Source: Burkholderia sp. WP9
GTDB lineage: Bacteria; Pseudomonadota; Gammaproteobacteria; Burkholderiales; Burkholderiaceae
Assembly (NCBI RefSeq): GCF_900104795.1
Contig: NZ_FNTG01000002.1
Coordinates: 3,559,264-3,623,263, forward strand
DNA: 64,000 nt
Direction of reading: 5' to 3'
The notes under the pieces were generated by a model. The model saw only the letters and a list, made by a program, of their open reading frames with translations, did not search any database and was not told the origin of the DNA. A program made the translations under genes and the position numbers. This document shows, piece after piece, positions 7,978-17,547 of this stretch; position 1 is the first letter of the stretch, and every line of letters begins with the position of its first letter.

Positions 7978-8880
7978 ATGGACCGATTGACTAGCATGTC
8001 CGTGTTTGTCAAAGCCGTCGAACTTGGGTCGTTCAGCGCGGCTGGTGACGCCTTGCAGATGTCGTCGCAACTCGTCGGCAAGCACGTCCAGCATATTGAG
8101 CATCGATTGGGGGGGCGTCTCCTGAACCGGACGACCCGGCGCCAGAGTCTCACTGAGTTCGGTCGTTCGTTCTACGAGCGTGCCAAGTTCATCCTGGCGG
8201 AAGTCGAGGTCGCCGAAGGCCTTGCCGCAGAAACGCGTGCGCTACCCACCGGCAAACTTCGAGTGAATGCGCCGGTGAGCTTTGGCGTGCATTCACTCTC
8301 ACAACGGCTGCCCGACTATCTGAAGGCGTATCCGCAGGTCGATGTCGAATTGAGTCTGTCAAATCGGGAAGTGAATTTGATCGACGAGGGGTTTGATGTC
8401 GTTTTCCGGGTTGGGGCGCTCACTGATAGTCGATTGGTAGCGATATCGTTGACTCCCTACAGGCTCGTGTTGTGTGCGGCGCCGAGTTACGTGAAGAGGC
8501 ACCCGCCGCTTCTGACGCCACTCGATCTGCAAAACCAAGAATGTCTTGGGTTTGGGCATACGGAATTGCGAACACATTGGACGTTTGAAGGGCCAACTGG
8601 TCGAGTGGCGGTCCCTATTACCAGCCGCTTGACGTCTGACCATGGTGAAGCGTTGCTATTCTCGGCGCTCGCGGGCCTTGGGGTCATCCTTCAGCCAATC
8701 GAGTTGGTGAGATCCGCGCTGGACAGTGGGCAACTCGTGGCATTGTTGCCCGATTACTCGATCCCAACGCGTCCAATGCACATGCTCTACGCTCCGGACC
8801 GGCGGGTCACACCGAAAGTTCGAAGCTTTCTGGATTTTGCCGCCGCGGAATTCGGCGCAATCGATTTTACGATGGACTAG
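7978..8880 (+). CDS. LysR-family transcriptional regulator
   Basis: This 300-residue protein starts MDRLTSMSVFVKAVELGSFS with the N-terminal winged helix-turn-helix (residues about 1-60: AGDALQMSSQLVGKHVQHIEHRLGGRLLNRTTRRQSLTEFG). A LysR effector domain follows. Divergence from the broken hydrolase gene, with only 94 bp between the two starts, suggests that gene was its target. The motif LNRTTR...LTE places it in the CrgA/DsdC-like group common in Burkholderia. The effector is unknown. Confidence 0.93.
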   Translation: MDRLTSMSVFVKAVELGSFSAAGDALQMSSQLVGKHVQHIEHRLGGRLLNRTTRRQSLTEFGRSFYERAKFILAEVEVAEGLAAETRALPTGKLRVNAPVSFGVHSLSQRLPDYLKAYPQVDVELSLSNREVNLIDEGFDVVFRVGALTDSRLVAISLTPYRLVLCAAPSYVKRHPPLLTPLDLQNQECLGFGHTELRTHWTFEGPTGRVAVPITSRLTSDHGEALLFSALAGLGVILQPIELVRSALDSGQLVALLPDYSIPTRPMHMLYAPDRRVTPKVRSFLDFAAAEFGAIDFTMD

Positions 8881-8967
8881 CTTCCTGTGACCGTGGCCCG
8901 ATGCCGTCAGGAAGACGCCGGAGTCATGGGCGGACGGGATAAGACGCTTTGTCACATCTCCTGCTGG

Positions 8968-9007
8968 ATACTACCACCCAGTATTGGTATATACTACCTA
9001 CCAGTAT
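8968..9007. promoter_or_regulatory. Tandem FrmR-type operators upstream of frmR
   Basis: Two 17-bp inverted repeats stand in tandem: ATACTACCACCCAGTAT at 8968-8984 and ATACTACCTACCAGTAT at 8991-9007, their centres 23 bp apart and the second ending 16 bp before the frmR ATG. Each has ATACT/AGTAT arms around a C-rich core, the design of operators bound by CsoR/RcnR/FrmR-family repressors. Autoregulation and control of frmA are inferred. Confidence 0.75.
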
Positions 9008-9023
9008 AAAGCGAGGTGTTTGG

Positions 9024-9299
9024 ATGCCACATACAATCGAAGAGCAAAAGCGCGTTCTAGCCCGCGTTCGTCGCATCAAGGGCCAACTCGACGCGCTGGA
9101 GAATGCGTTAGTGTCGGGTACGGAATGCGGTCCTATCCTTCAGCAAATTGCCGCGGTTAGAGGGGCGGTGAACGGATTGATGGCGGGAGTTCTCGAAAGT
9201 CATTTGCGAGAGGAATTCCCACCAGTGGGAAAGGTGACCGACTCGCAGCAAGCTTCGATCGAGAATGTCGTCTCCCTCGTCAAGTCCTACCTGAAATGA
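9024..9299 (+). CDS. frmR: Formaldehyde-sensing repressor FrmR (CsoR/RcnR family)
   Basis: This 91-residue all-helical protein starts MPHTIEEQKRVLARVRRIKGQLDALE at 9024, giving the proline at position 2 and the cysteine (SGTECGPILQQ, residue 35) that E. coli FrmR uses to react with formaldehyde. The core LQQIAAVRGAVNGLMAGVLESHLRE is conserved in the family. A more upstream start would bury the reactive proline, so this start is preferred. The gene precedes frmA by 58 bp on the same strand, as in other frmRA operons. Confidence 0.93.
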   Translation: MPHTIEEQKRVLARVRRIKGQLDALENALVSGTECGPILQQIAAVRGAVNGLMAGVLESHLREEFPPVGKVTDSQQASIENVVSLVKSYLK

Positions 9300-9333
9300 T
9301 GGCCAACCGTTGCGCCCGGCTTTCGTTTATTGA

Positions 9334-10467
<1,134 letters not shown>

Positions 10468-10612
10468 TTGAAGGCAACGGTCTCGGGGGCGTGCGGTTCA
10501 TGCACGCTTATATGGCGGAATGCTTTCGTCACGCGACATTGGCGGATTTCATTGTCCGCCTTGAAAGTCGGCCAATTCGCCCATCCGGGAGAAAGTGTTT
10601 GGATTTGTCGGT

Positions 10613-11521
10613 CTAATCAAAGCGCCCCTGACGTCCTAGCTCAACCAGCGCGTCGACAACATGCCGTACCTTCGGCCGCAAATGCGCAACTTGCGGCCAC
10701 ACCGCATGCACATCGACTGGATCCGGGCGGTAGTCGTCGAGAACGGTGACGAGGCGGCCGGCATCGATGTGCTTGCGAAAAAGCGACAAAGGCATCTGAC
10801 ATAGACCGAGACCTGCGGCAGCAGCGTCGATCATCGCTTCGCCATCGCTGATCTGATGTGTCGATGGAGGGTGAATCCGGAACGAGCGTCCGTTCTGCTT
10901 GACCCGCCACGACAGCGGCTGACCACGGCGATAACCCACCACACATCTGTGCGCGCTGATGTCGTCGAGGGTGTGCGGTGTACCTTCACGAGCCAAATAT
11001 GCAGGCGATCCACAAATCACCCATTGTTGCGATGCCAGCCGCCGCGCAACGACCCCGCTAGAGTCTGCAAGTTCGCCGAAACGGATCGCCAGGTCGACTC
11101 CTTCCTCAACTGGATCAATCACGTGATCGGTGAACGTCATGGTGAACTGGAGCCGCGGATAGGTGTTTCCGAGCTCCAGTAGAACCGGCATTATGCATTG
11201 CCTTCCAAAAGCGGAAGCCATGTCTATCCGCAGCCGCCCAGCGGGTTCGCGTGAACCCGGACCAAGGGCAGACTCCGCCGCCGTAATCTCGTCTAGCGCC
11301 ATTGCGCACGCGGCGAAATAAGCTTCACCATCCGCTGACAGCTTAATGCGGCGGGTCGTGCGGTGAAACAACTTGACGCCAAGCCGTTGCTCCAGACGCC
11401 CGATCGATTTGCCGACGGCAGACTTCGAAATGCCGAGTTGATCCGCAGCCTCCGTGAAGCTGGACGAACGCGCGGTGGCTACGAATGTGGCGATGCCATT
11501 GAGGGATTCGAGTGAGTTCAT
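10613..11521 (-). CDS. LysR-family transcriptional regulator, divergent from an SDR gene
   Basis: This 302-residue protein begins MNSLESLNGIATFVATARSSSFTEAADQLGISKSAVGKSIGRLEQRLGVKLFHRTTR, a typical LysR DNA-binding domain. An effector-binding domain follows (RLRIDMASAFGRQCIMPVLLELGNTYP, TFTDHVIDPVEEGVDLAIRFGEL). It is transcribed away from the short-chain dehydrogenase at 11719, its probable target. A near-palindrome just upstream of its start (11542-11558) may be its own binding site. Confidence 0.93.
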   Translation of the reverse strand: MNSLESLNGIATFVATARSSSFTEAADQLGISKSAVGKSIGRLEQRLGVKLFHRTTRRIKLSADGEAYFAACAMALDEITAAESALGPGSREPAGRLRIDMASAFGRQCIMPVLLELGNTYPRLQFTMTFTDHVIDPVEEGVDLAIRFGELADSSGVVARRLASQQWVICGSPAYLAREGTPHTLDDISAHRCVVGYRRGQPLSWRVKQNGRSFRIHPPSTHQISDGEAMIDAAAAGLGLCQMPLSLFRKHIDAGRLVTVLDDYRPDPVDVHAVWPQVAHLRPKVRHVVDALVELGRQGRFD

Positions 11522-11541
11522 CGAGCATTTGACGCCGGATA

Positions 11542-11558
11542 GTAGACAAATTTTCTAC
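11542..11558. promoter_or_regulatory. Imperfect palindrome upstream of the LysR gene, possible LysR box
   Basis: GTAGACAAATTTTCTAC has 7 of 8 paired positions and includes a T-N11-A LysR-box core. It lies 20 bp upstream of the LysR start at 11521 in the shared region with the SDR gene. Confidence 0.4.
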
Positions 11559-11718
11559 GATAAGCGGAAGTCTAGCCCATTTATCAGCGTGCTACCCGTC
11601 GATAAGATTGCGATTACTAGCGGCGACACACCCGCTTGTGTAACGCTCAAAGCAGATCCTCCTTATGGAGACTGTAATGTGCAACGCTGCTCCTTGAAGC
11701 CATCCAAGAGGTTCTGCC

Positions 11719-12417
11719 ATGCCTGAAGTTCAACATCAACCCACTATCCTGATCGCCGGTGCATCGCGCGGCATCGGTCTGGGACTCGTTCGCGAATATC
11801 TCGCTCGCGGCTGGCGAGTGATCGCAACGGAGCGCAAGCCGTCGCCCGCACTCGCTGCAGTCGCGACCGATGCGGGCGCCAATCTGGTCATCAAGACGTT
11901 GGATATAAATGATCGTGCCAACATTTCGACGTTAGCGGACGATCTGGACGGAGAGTCGCTCGATGTCCTTTTCGTGAACGCAGGCGTTAGCGACAATCCT
12001 AAGCAAACTATCAACGAAATCAGCACGGAGGAGTTTGCGCATGTGATGGTGACAAACGCGTTGAGCCCGCTTCGGATCATTGAAACGTTGAGCCCGCTGG
12101 TGAGGAAGGACGGCAGCGTGGCGGCCATGTCAACGGCTCTCGGTAGCATCGCCAACAATACGGATGGCGGCTATGAGACTTACCGTGCCAGCAAGGTGGC
12201 ATTGAACATGTTGCTGCGCAGCTTCGTTGCGCGCGCAGGGGAGCAACGATCGTTTCTGGCGCTGATGCCTGGTTGGGTGAAAACCGATATGGGTGGACCC
12301 GACGCGCCGGTCGAGGTAAGCGACAGTGTCCGAGGCCTCGCGGACGTAGTCGCTCAGCACGCCGGTAAGCAGGGACTCGTGTTTGTCGACTATCAGGGCA
12401 ACACGATTCCCTGGTAG
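11719..12417 (+). CDS. SDR-family oxidoreductase
   Basis: This 232-residue short-chain dehydrogenase has the coenzyme motif GASRGIGLG near residue 14, LDVLFVNAGV, and a catalytic serine/tyrosine/lysine set in AMSTALGSIANN and YETYRASK. The C-terminal VKTDMGGPDAPVEVSDSVRGL resembles C-factor and CsgA-like SDRs. It probably oxidises or reduces a small carbonyl compound with NAD(P). It is divergent from the LysR gene at 11521 with about 200 bp between. The substrate is not predictable. Confidence 0.9.
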   Translation: MPEVQHQPTILIAGASRGIGLGLVREYLARGWRVIATERKPSPALAAVATDAGANLVIKTLDINDRANISTLADDLDGESLDVLFVNAGVSDNPKQTINEISTEEFAHVMVTNALSPLRIIETLSPLVRKDGSVAAMSTALGSIANNTDGGYETYRASKVALNMLLRSFVARAGEQRSFLALMPGWVKTDMGGPDAPVEVSDSVRGLADVVAQHAGKQGLVFVDYQGNTIPW

Positions 12418-12488
12418 GCGAGAGTCTGACTCAAGAACGGACGGCAGCCACACTTAGCGTGTGGCGTTCAACCGGCCCCGACGCTTAT

Positions 12489-12545
12489 GGCGGCGTGCGT
12501 GGACCGTCTGGCCACGCCGCCAAACACGCAATCCTTTTTTGGGCG
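12489..12545 (+). terminator. Possible terminator after the SDR gene
   Basis: A 9-bp perfect stem, GGCGGCGTG (12489-12497) with CACGCCGCC (12513-12521), is followed after 13 bases by a run of thymines. The gap between stem and T-run is longer than in classic rho-independent terminators, so this is tentative. Confidence 0.35.
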
Positions 12546-12611
12546 GCTAATGGCTCGCGAACAAAAGTCGCGGCGCATAGTAACTTTGCGGGCCTCGTCG
12601 CGAGCGAGTAT

Positions 12612-12974
12612 CTAGTCCCAACGCTTGAATCCGTCGAACTGGACCAGGTAGGAAGGGCCGAAGGCGTCGAGCTTTTGCCGCGCCGCCTGATCAGGATCGC
12701 CGTAGACGGTGAGCGCTTTGACTGTCACTAACGACAGAAAGCGCTCAGCATAGGGCGCGAAGGTCAACTCGACGTGCTCGGTGATAGCCCTTGAATTCCG
12801 GTAACGCTCAACGATATGGACTACGTTGCCGTCAGCGCTCGAACTGTATTCATACATGATCGTTCCCGGCTCCGCCTTGGCCAGCGGAACGATTTCAGCA
12901 ATCAACTGTTTGAACTGCTCGAATCTTCCGGGTTTAACTTCGAGCGAAAAGACGCATGTTATTTCATTGTGCAT
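12612..12974 (-). CDS. Antibiotic biosynthesis monooxygenase (ABM) domain protein
   Basis: The protein is 120 residues from the ATG at 12974; a GTG at 12998 would add eight. The pattern ITCVFSLEVKPGRFEQFKQLIAEIVPLAKAEPGTIMYEYSSSADGNVVHIVERYRNSRAITEHVELT is that of YgiN-like ABM proteins, which form dimers of ferredoxin-like fold and often act as quinol monooxygenases. Family members need no cofactor. It stands alone between convergent SDR and downstream tautomerase genes. A role in quinone handling would fit the aromatic pathways here but is unproven. Confidence 0.8.
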   Translation of the reverse strand: MHNEITCVFSLEVKPGRFEQFKQLIAEIVPLAKAEPGTIMYEYSSSADGNVVHIVERYRNSRAITEHVELTFAPYAERFLSLVTVKALTVYGDPDQAARQKLDAFGPSYLVQFDGFKRWD

Positions 12975-13190
12975 ATTAGATGGAAATATAGTGGTCACGT
13001 GCAGCGAGAACCCTTGCTAATCAGAATTCAACCCGATCTCAGAGAGCCACCTGCACGCAAGGACGACCGAATAAAGTTCGCGCTCGATTCCGCAAAATGG
13101 AGTACGGCTGGATCGCGAGTCCGCTGGGACCCGCGGTCGTGGTCACTCGCGAAATGTGGACTGGCCACGCGTCCGGGGACAACGTCGGTG

Positions 13191-13388
13191 TCACGGCGAT
13201 ACTGGATCGCCCCCGAACAGTTGACCTGCGCCCGCCCAGTTCGAAGGCGCGACGTCTTCGAAGATGACATAAATGTACTTCGGGTCGGTGCCGGTATTCT
13301 TGACGATGCTTTCTGTGATTTCAGCAGCGACTGCTTTTTTTGCAGTGTTGTCCTTTCCTTCAAACCAACTGACTCGCACGACGGGCAT
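13191..13388 (-). CDS. 4-oxalocrotonate tautomerase-family protein
   Basis: This 65-residue protein starts MPVVRVSWFEGKDNTAKKAVAAEITESI. The proline after methionine is the catalytic base of the tautomerase superfamily, and the length matches single-domain members. The C-terminus has YIYVIFEDVAPSNWAGAG, as in 4-oxalocrotonate tautomerase-like enzymes. It lies about 210 bp upstream of the ABM gene on the same strand. It may tautomerise a dienol from an aromatic pathway; no specific pathway is shown. Confidence 0.88.
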   Translation of the reverse strand: MPVVRVSWFEGKDNTAKKAVAAEITESIVKNTGTDPKYIYVIFEDVAPSNWAGAGQLFGGDPVSP

Positions 13389-13707
13389 AACACACTCCTT
13401 AAGAAACTGGGTTTGATGGGCGGCGACATCGGTCTTGGCGCCTCGCGCATCACGTGTAACTTCAAGTCCAGTCTATCGGAGAGGCCGGGGCGGATAAACA
13501 GCCGAAATATACGATCTGAGTAGAAAGGATGTCGACAATGTGAGTGGCGAAATTTCGTAAGTAGGGGCCGTCAACGGTGTCAACAGCCGTTGTTCGGTTT
13601 GAACCCAGAAAATTGGGGGGGCCGAAAGCCTAGCTGCGTCTCTGTGATCTACTGGTTTCACCGCCCTGTTGAACGAAGGGTTTGGCGCAATGCAAAGGCT
13701 CGCCTCG
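13389..13707. other. Intergenic region, no gene seen
   Basis: These 319 bp between the LysR gene stop and the tautomerase start show no protein-like frame. They should contain the tautomerase promoter. No clear hairpin terminator was found. Confidence 0.5.
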
Positions 13708-14694
13708 CTAGGCTGAACTGCCTGTTCGGCGGGGGACGGTGCGAAGACGATGCTTTGCGACAGGCTCGACAATCTTTTCGCCGGGCCTCTCCTGTTTCGC
13801 TCGACTGTCGCCCATCTGCGCAACCATGAAATCGACGAATGCCTTGATCTTGGGCAGCGGTTGGCGACTAGATGGCCAAAGCAGGCAGACGTCGCGGTGA
13901 TCTTGAATGTGCTTTTCCAGTACCAAAACCAGGCGGCCATTCTCGAGCGCATTCGACACAATGAAGTCGGGTAGGAGCGCAATCCCCAGCCCGGTTTCAG
14001 CCATTTCGAGCAATGGGTCGATCGCATTGGTAACTGCGGTTTGTGGAAGTTCGACGTTGACTGGCTGGCCGCGTGATACCAGCGGCCACGGCGCGAGCTT
14101 ACCGGTGCTGGGATAGCGATAGCGCAAGCACGCATGACTTGGCAGATCCGCGGGCCGGGACGGCATGCCGTGCAGCGATACATAGGATGGTGCCGCAACC
14201 AGGCGATGTTGGTAGCCATTGAGCTTGCGCATCGTCAGGCGCGAATCGTCGACGACTCCGATCCGCATGACCGCGTCGAACCCCTCGTCGATCACATTGA
14301 CGAGCCTGTCACTAAAGTCCAGTTCGAGTTGAATCTGCGGGAACTGCTTTTGGAATGCGATCAGTAGAGGCATCAAATGCATGCCAAGTTGTGGGAGACC
14401 GACGCGCAACTTGCCTTGTGGCTTGCCAGCGGCTTCGGTCACCTCCGCCCTCGCGGTATCGAACTCCGCAATGATCCGATAGCAGCGCTGCAGGAATCGG
14501 CTGCCTTCCGAAGTCAGTGTTATGGCGCGTGTTGAGCGGTGGAACAGCCTGACGCCTAATTCCTCCTCCAGTCGCACGACCGACTTGCCAATAGCGGAAG
14601 ACGAGACGCCCAGCCTGCGACCGGCCTCGGTGAAGCTGCGCGTTTCGGCTGAGTGAACGAACGCGCCCAGCGCCCCAAAGTAATCCATCGACAT
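13708..14694 (-). CDS. LysR-family transcriptional regulator, divergent from the LLM/TIM-barrel operon
   Basis: This 328-residue protein starts MSMDYFGALGAFVHSAETRSFTEAGRRLGVSSSAIGKSVVRLEEELGVRLFHRSTR. The effector domain includes GKLRVGLPQLGMHLMPLLIAFQKQFPQIQLELDFSDRLVNVIDEGFDAVMRIG. About 30 residues at the C-terminus extend past the usual end (from QMGDSRAKQ). The gene is divergent from the operon beginning at 14845 across 150 bp, so it is the likely regulator of that operon. Confidence 0.92.
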   Translation of the reverse strand: MSMDYFGALGAFVHSAETRSFTEAGRRLGVSSSAIGKSVVRLEEELGVRLFHRSTRAITLTSEGSRFLQRCYRIIAEFDTARAEVTEAAGKPQGKLRVGLPQLGMHLMPLLIAFQKQFPQIQLELDFSDRLVNVIDEGFDAVMRIGVVDDSRLTMRKLNGYQHRLVAAPSYVSLHGMPSRPADLPSHACLRYRYPSTGKLAPWPLVSRGQPVNVELPQTAVTNAIDPLLEMAETGLGIALLPDFIVSNALENGRLVLVLEKHIQDHRDVCLLWPSSRQPLPKIKAFVDFMVAQMGDSRAKQERPGEKIVEPVAKHRLRTVPRRTGSSA

Positions 14695-14844
14695 GGAATC
14701 CCCTCATTTCATCCTTATTTTCCGATATGTTTTGAATATAAGCCTATTTTTCTCGATACAGAAGCCCTTTACAGTGTCTACATTCGATGCCGGGCGAGTC
14801 CAACCTCTTACTGAAGCGCGGCATCCTCCTTCCCCGAGACTGCA

Positions 14845-15840
14845 ATGGCGACAATTTCATCGACCGGCCAACTTCTGCCCGAGCTTGCGCGGCATCCAGG
14901 CTACTCCCGTCTTTTCCAACCTGGCCACCTGACCTTCGGTTTCATCGCGCCGCTAGAAAGTTATCCCGATACCCCTGGCCCGACCTTGGCCGGTCACGCC
15001 GAATTGGCGAAAAGGGTGGACGATGCGGGTTTCTCAGCCATCTGGCTGCGCGATGTGCCGTTCTACGACCCGAATTTCGGCGATGTCGGCCAGGTTCTGG
15101 ATCCTCTGATCTATGCCGGCTACCTCGCCGCAATCACGCGTCGCATCACGATAGGTACTGCGGGCATCGTACTGCCGCTCCGTGATCCGTTGATTGTGGC
15201 CAAGCAGGTTGCTACGGTCGACCAGTTGTTGGGCGGACGTTTCGTGCTCGGTCTCGCGACCGGCGACCGGCCCGCCGAATATCCGGCATTCGGCGTCGAA
15301 TTCGAGAATCGCGCGGAGCGTTTCAGAGACGCGTTGGACGTCATCCGCGCTGCGACAGAGCAAACCTGGCCCATTCATGCCTCGCGCTTCTATGGTCACC
15401 TGAGCGGCACGCTTGAACTCGTGCCCAAGCCGGTGGGCAGGCGGGTGCCCGTCGTCGTGATCGGACACGCAGGACAGACGACAGAATGGACGGCGAGTCG
15501 TACCGACGGGATCCTTTCCTACATCTCCAATCCATCGCGAATTCCTGAGATTGTCGATCAATGGCGAGCCGCGTGCGGGACGGATGTCTTCAAACCCTAC
15601 GGATACGGCACGCTGTTCGACCTCGACCGGGATCCCAACATGCCGATTCAGCCAGGTCGCGTGCTGCGCGGCGGACGCAATGCGCTTCGCGAACTGTGGT
15701 TGCGGCAACAGGAGCAGGGCGTCTCGCACGTAGCGCTTCATTTCAAACCCCAACGGCGCGCCGCGTCGGAAGTCGTCGACGAGCTCGGAGAGCACCTGTT
15801 GCCGCTGTTTCCGAGCCTCAAGCCGGGAGTTCAGTCATGA
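14845..15840 (+). CDS. LLM-class flavin-dependent oxidoreductase, first gene of a four-gene operon
   Basis: This 331-residue protein has luciferase-like landmarks: LTFGFIAPLESY, HAELAKRVDDAGFSAIWLRDVPFYDPNFGDVGQVLDPLIYAGYLAAIT, RITIGTAGIVLPLRDPLIVAKQVATVDQLLGGRFVLGLATGDRPAEYPAFG. The family includes F420- and FMN-dependent monooxygenases and desulfonating enzymes. Its stop overlaps the start of the next gene (ATGA at 15837-15840), a sign of tight coupling. No flavin reductase is in the operon. The substrate is unknown. Confidence 0.88.
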   Translation: MATISSTGQLLPELARHPGYSRLFQPGHLTFGFIAPLESYPDTPGPTLAGHAELAKRVDDAGFSAIWLRDVPFYDPNFGDVGQVLDPLIYAGYLAAITRRITIGTAGIVLPLRDPLIVAKQVATVDQLLGGRFVLGLATGDRPAEYPAFGVEFENRAERFRDALDVIRAATEQTWPIHASRFYGHLSGTLELVPKPVGRRVPVVVIGHAGQTTEWTASRTDGILSYISNPSRIPEIVDQWRAACGTDVFKPYGYGTLFDLDRDPNMPIQPGRVLRGGRNALRELWLRQQEQGVSHVALHFKPQRRAASEVVDELGEHLLPLFPSLKPGVQS

Positions 15841-16637
15841 ACCGCCCGCTGCATCACATGGATTTCATCTTTCAGACCACGCTGGGTACCTATCCGCTGG
15901 CCGCGCAATGCGAGATGCTCGCCGAAGCCGGCTACCAGGGGTTGACTGTTTCGGCCTGGAGCAAAGAGCTGAAATCGCTGCCTCGCGTGAAACAGAACTG
16001 GGGGCTCGACGTCGGGGCAATTTATCTGATCTACCGTCAGGGCCTCGAATCGTTTGTCACCGGCATCTTTGAATCGATCGAAGGCTGCAACAGCATTGAA
16101 CTGGCTTTGCATGCAGGCGACGAGGTGAGCGATGCGGATCGGCGAATGATCGAGCGCGTCCTGCCAATCTGCGAGCGCCGCGGCATCGACATCGCTCTTT
16201 ATCCGCACGTTCGCTATGGCATGCAGACCACGTCGGAAGCGGTTGCATTGTGCCGGGAATTCAATCACCCAAATCTCGGGATTGTATTCAACGGCTATCA
16301 CTGGTTCGCGACGCAGGAGAAGGCGCTCGAGCAGCGTCTTGATGCCATCTGGCCGTGGCTGCGGCAAGTCAATCTCGCCGGCTGCCGGCTGTCGCCGCTA
16401 GGCTGGGGTGGCGCCGCGACGATTGAGCCCCTCGACGAAGGCGAAATGGACAACTTCGTATTGCTCGGTGCGCTGGATCGGCGCGGCTATCTCGGGCGAT
16501 TCGGCGTGCTGGGCTGGGAGAGCATGGGAGGAGATGTCTACGGCAACCTGCAGCGCTCGCACTCCGCGTTCCGCTCAATGGAGTGCAGACTGGCAGCCCA
16601 CCCCGAGTGGGCGGTCATGACGCCGTTGCCTTATTAG
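15837..16637 (+). CDS. Sugar phosphate isomerase/epimerase-like TIM-barrel protein (paralog 1)
   Basis: This 266-residue protein starts MNRPLHHMDFIFQTTLGTYP with the ATG overlapping the previous stop. It has the xylose-isomerase-like barrel pattern: QCEMLAEAGYQGLTVSAW, then RRGIDIALYPHVRYGMQTT and HPNLGIVFNGYHWFATQEK. At positions where this superfamily usually has metal-binding Glu and Asp, it has Tyr122 (ALYPH) and Asn152 (FNGYH), with His155 kept. It resembles a known branch with YPH and FN..HW motifs. The second paralog is the next gene. Function unknown; isomerase activity is only inferred. Confidence 0.82.
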   Translation: MNRPLHHMDFIFQTTLGTYPLAAQCEMLAEAGYQGLTVSAWSKELKSLPRVKQNWGLDVGAIYLIYRQGLESFVTGIFESIEGCNSIELALHAGDEVSDADRRMIERVLPICERRGIDIALYPHVRYGMQTTSEAVALCREFNHPNLGIVFNGYHWFATQEKALEQRLDAIWPWLRQVNLAGCRLSPLGWGGAATIEPLDEGEMDNFVLLGALDRRGYLGRFGVLGWESMGGDVYGNLQRSHSAFRSMECRLAAHPEWAVMTPLPY

Positions 16638-16657
16638 GTCGACGGGAGCGAAAACAC

Positions 16658-17467
16658 ATGACCCATCCTGTTCACGCACTTGATTCATTTTTCTATACTT
16701 CGATGGGCATTTATGCATTTCAGTCGCAATGCGAGATGCTCGCCGAACTCGGCTATGACGGCATCACCGTGTCGGCGTGGGGCGGCACGCCCTATACCGA
16801 CCTGTCGCTGCTTCCGACGGTCAAGGCGCGGCATGGCCTGGACGTCGCGGCACTTTATCTAGTCCTCCATGAAGGCCGGAACGACGCGGCGTTGCGTCGG
16901 ATCGTCGAAGCCGTGGAGGGCGTCGAGCTGATCGAGCTTGCCGTGCAGACCTCGATGAACGGCAACGGCGCGATTCTGCGCGCGATCGAATCGTTGCTGC
17001 TGATCGCTGAGCGTCGCGGTCTGCGCATCGCACTGTATCCCCACCTGAAGCATGTGACGCAGACCACGTCCCAAGTCGTGCGCCTGTGTGAGCACTTCGA
17101 CCATCCGCGCCTTGGGATGTCCTTCAACGGCTACCACTGGTACGCCAGCCAGGAAGGACAACTAGACGAGCGACTGGCGGCCATCAGACCGTGGCTGATG
17201 CAGGTCGTACTGTCCGGCAGCGCGATGTCGCCGCTCGGATGGGGCGGCGTCGCGACGATGGAGCCGCTCGACAGGGGCGAACTCGACAACCTGGCGGTGC
17301 TGGCCGCGGTCGATCGGATCGGCTACACCGGCAGCGTAGGCGTCCTTGGCTGGGATTACGGTGGCGACGTGTACCTGAAGCTTCAGCGTTGCCTGCGCAC
17401 GCTGCGCGCGATGGATGAGCGCCTGGAAAGTCATCCAGCCTGGGCGGACATCGCCCCACGACGTTGA
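16658..17467 (+). CDS. Sugar phosphate isomerase/epimerase-like TIM-barrel protein (paralog 2)
   Basis: This 269-residue protein is related to the preceding one over its whole length: CEMLAELGYDGITVSAW, RRGLRIALYPHLKHVTQTTSQVV, HPRLGMSFNGYHWYASQEGQLDERLAAIRPWL, then SPLGWGGVATMEPLDRGELDN. The same unusual residues are present (Tyr127, His129, Asn157, His160). The start at 16658 lies 20 bp after the previous stop. Tandem paralogs with shared features suggest a heteromeric enzyme or two successive steps on related substrates. Confidence 0.82.
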   Translation: MTHPVHALDSFFYTSMGIYAFQSQCEMLAELGYDGITVSAWGGTPYTDLSLLPTVKARHGLDVAALYLVLHEGRNDAALRRIVEAVEGVELIELAVQTSMNGNGAILRAIESLLLIAERRGLRIALYPHLKHVTQTTSQVVRLCEHFDHPRLGMSFNGYHWYASQEGQLDERLAAIRPWLMQVVLSGSAMSPLGWGGVATMEPLDRGELDNLAVLAAVDRIGYTGSVGVLGWDYGGDVYLKLQRCLRTLRAMDERLESHPAWADIAPRR

Positions 17468-17547
17468 CACGCTTTCTCATGGTGTCTTTTGAACCCTGTG
17501 TCGCCCGATTGCGGATTCGGCGACGCCGCCTGTAACACGGAGCCCTC

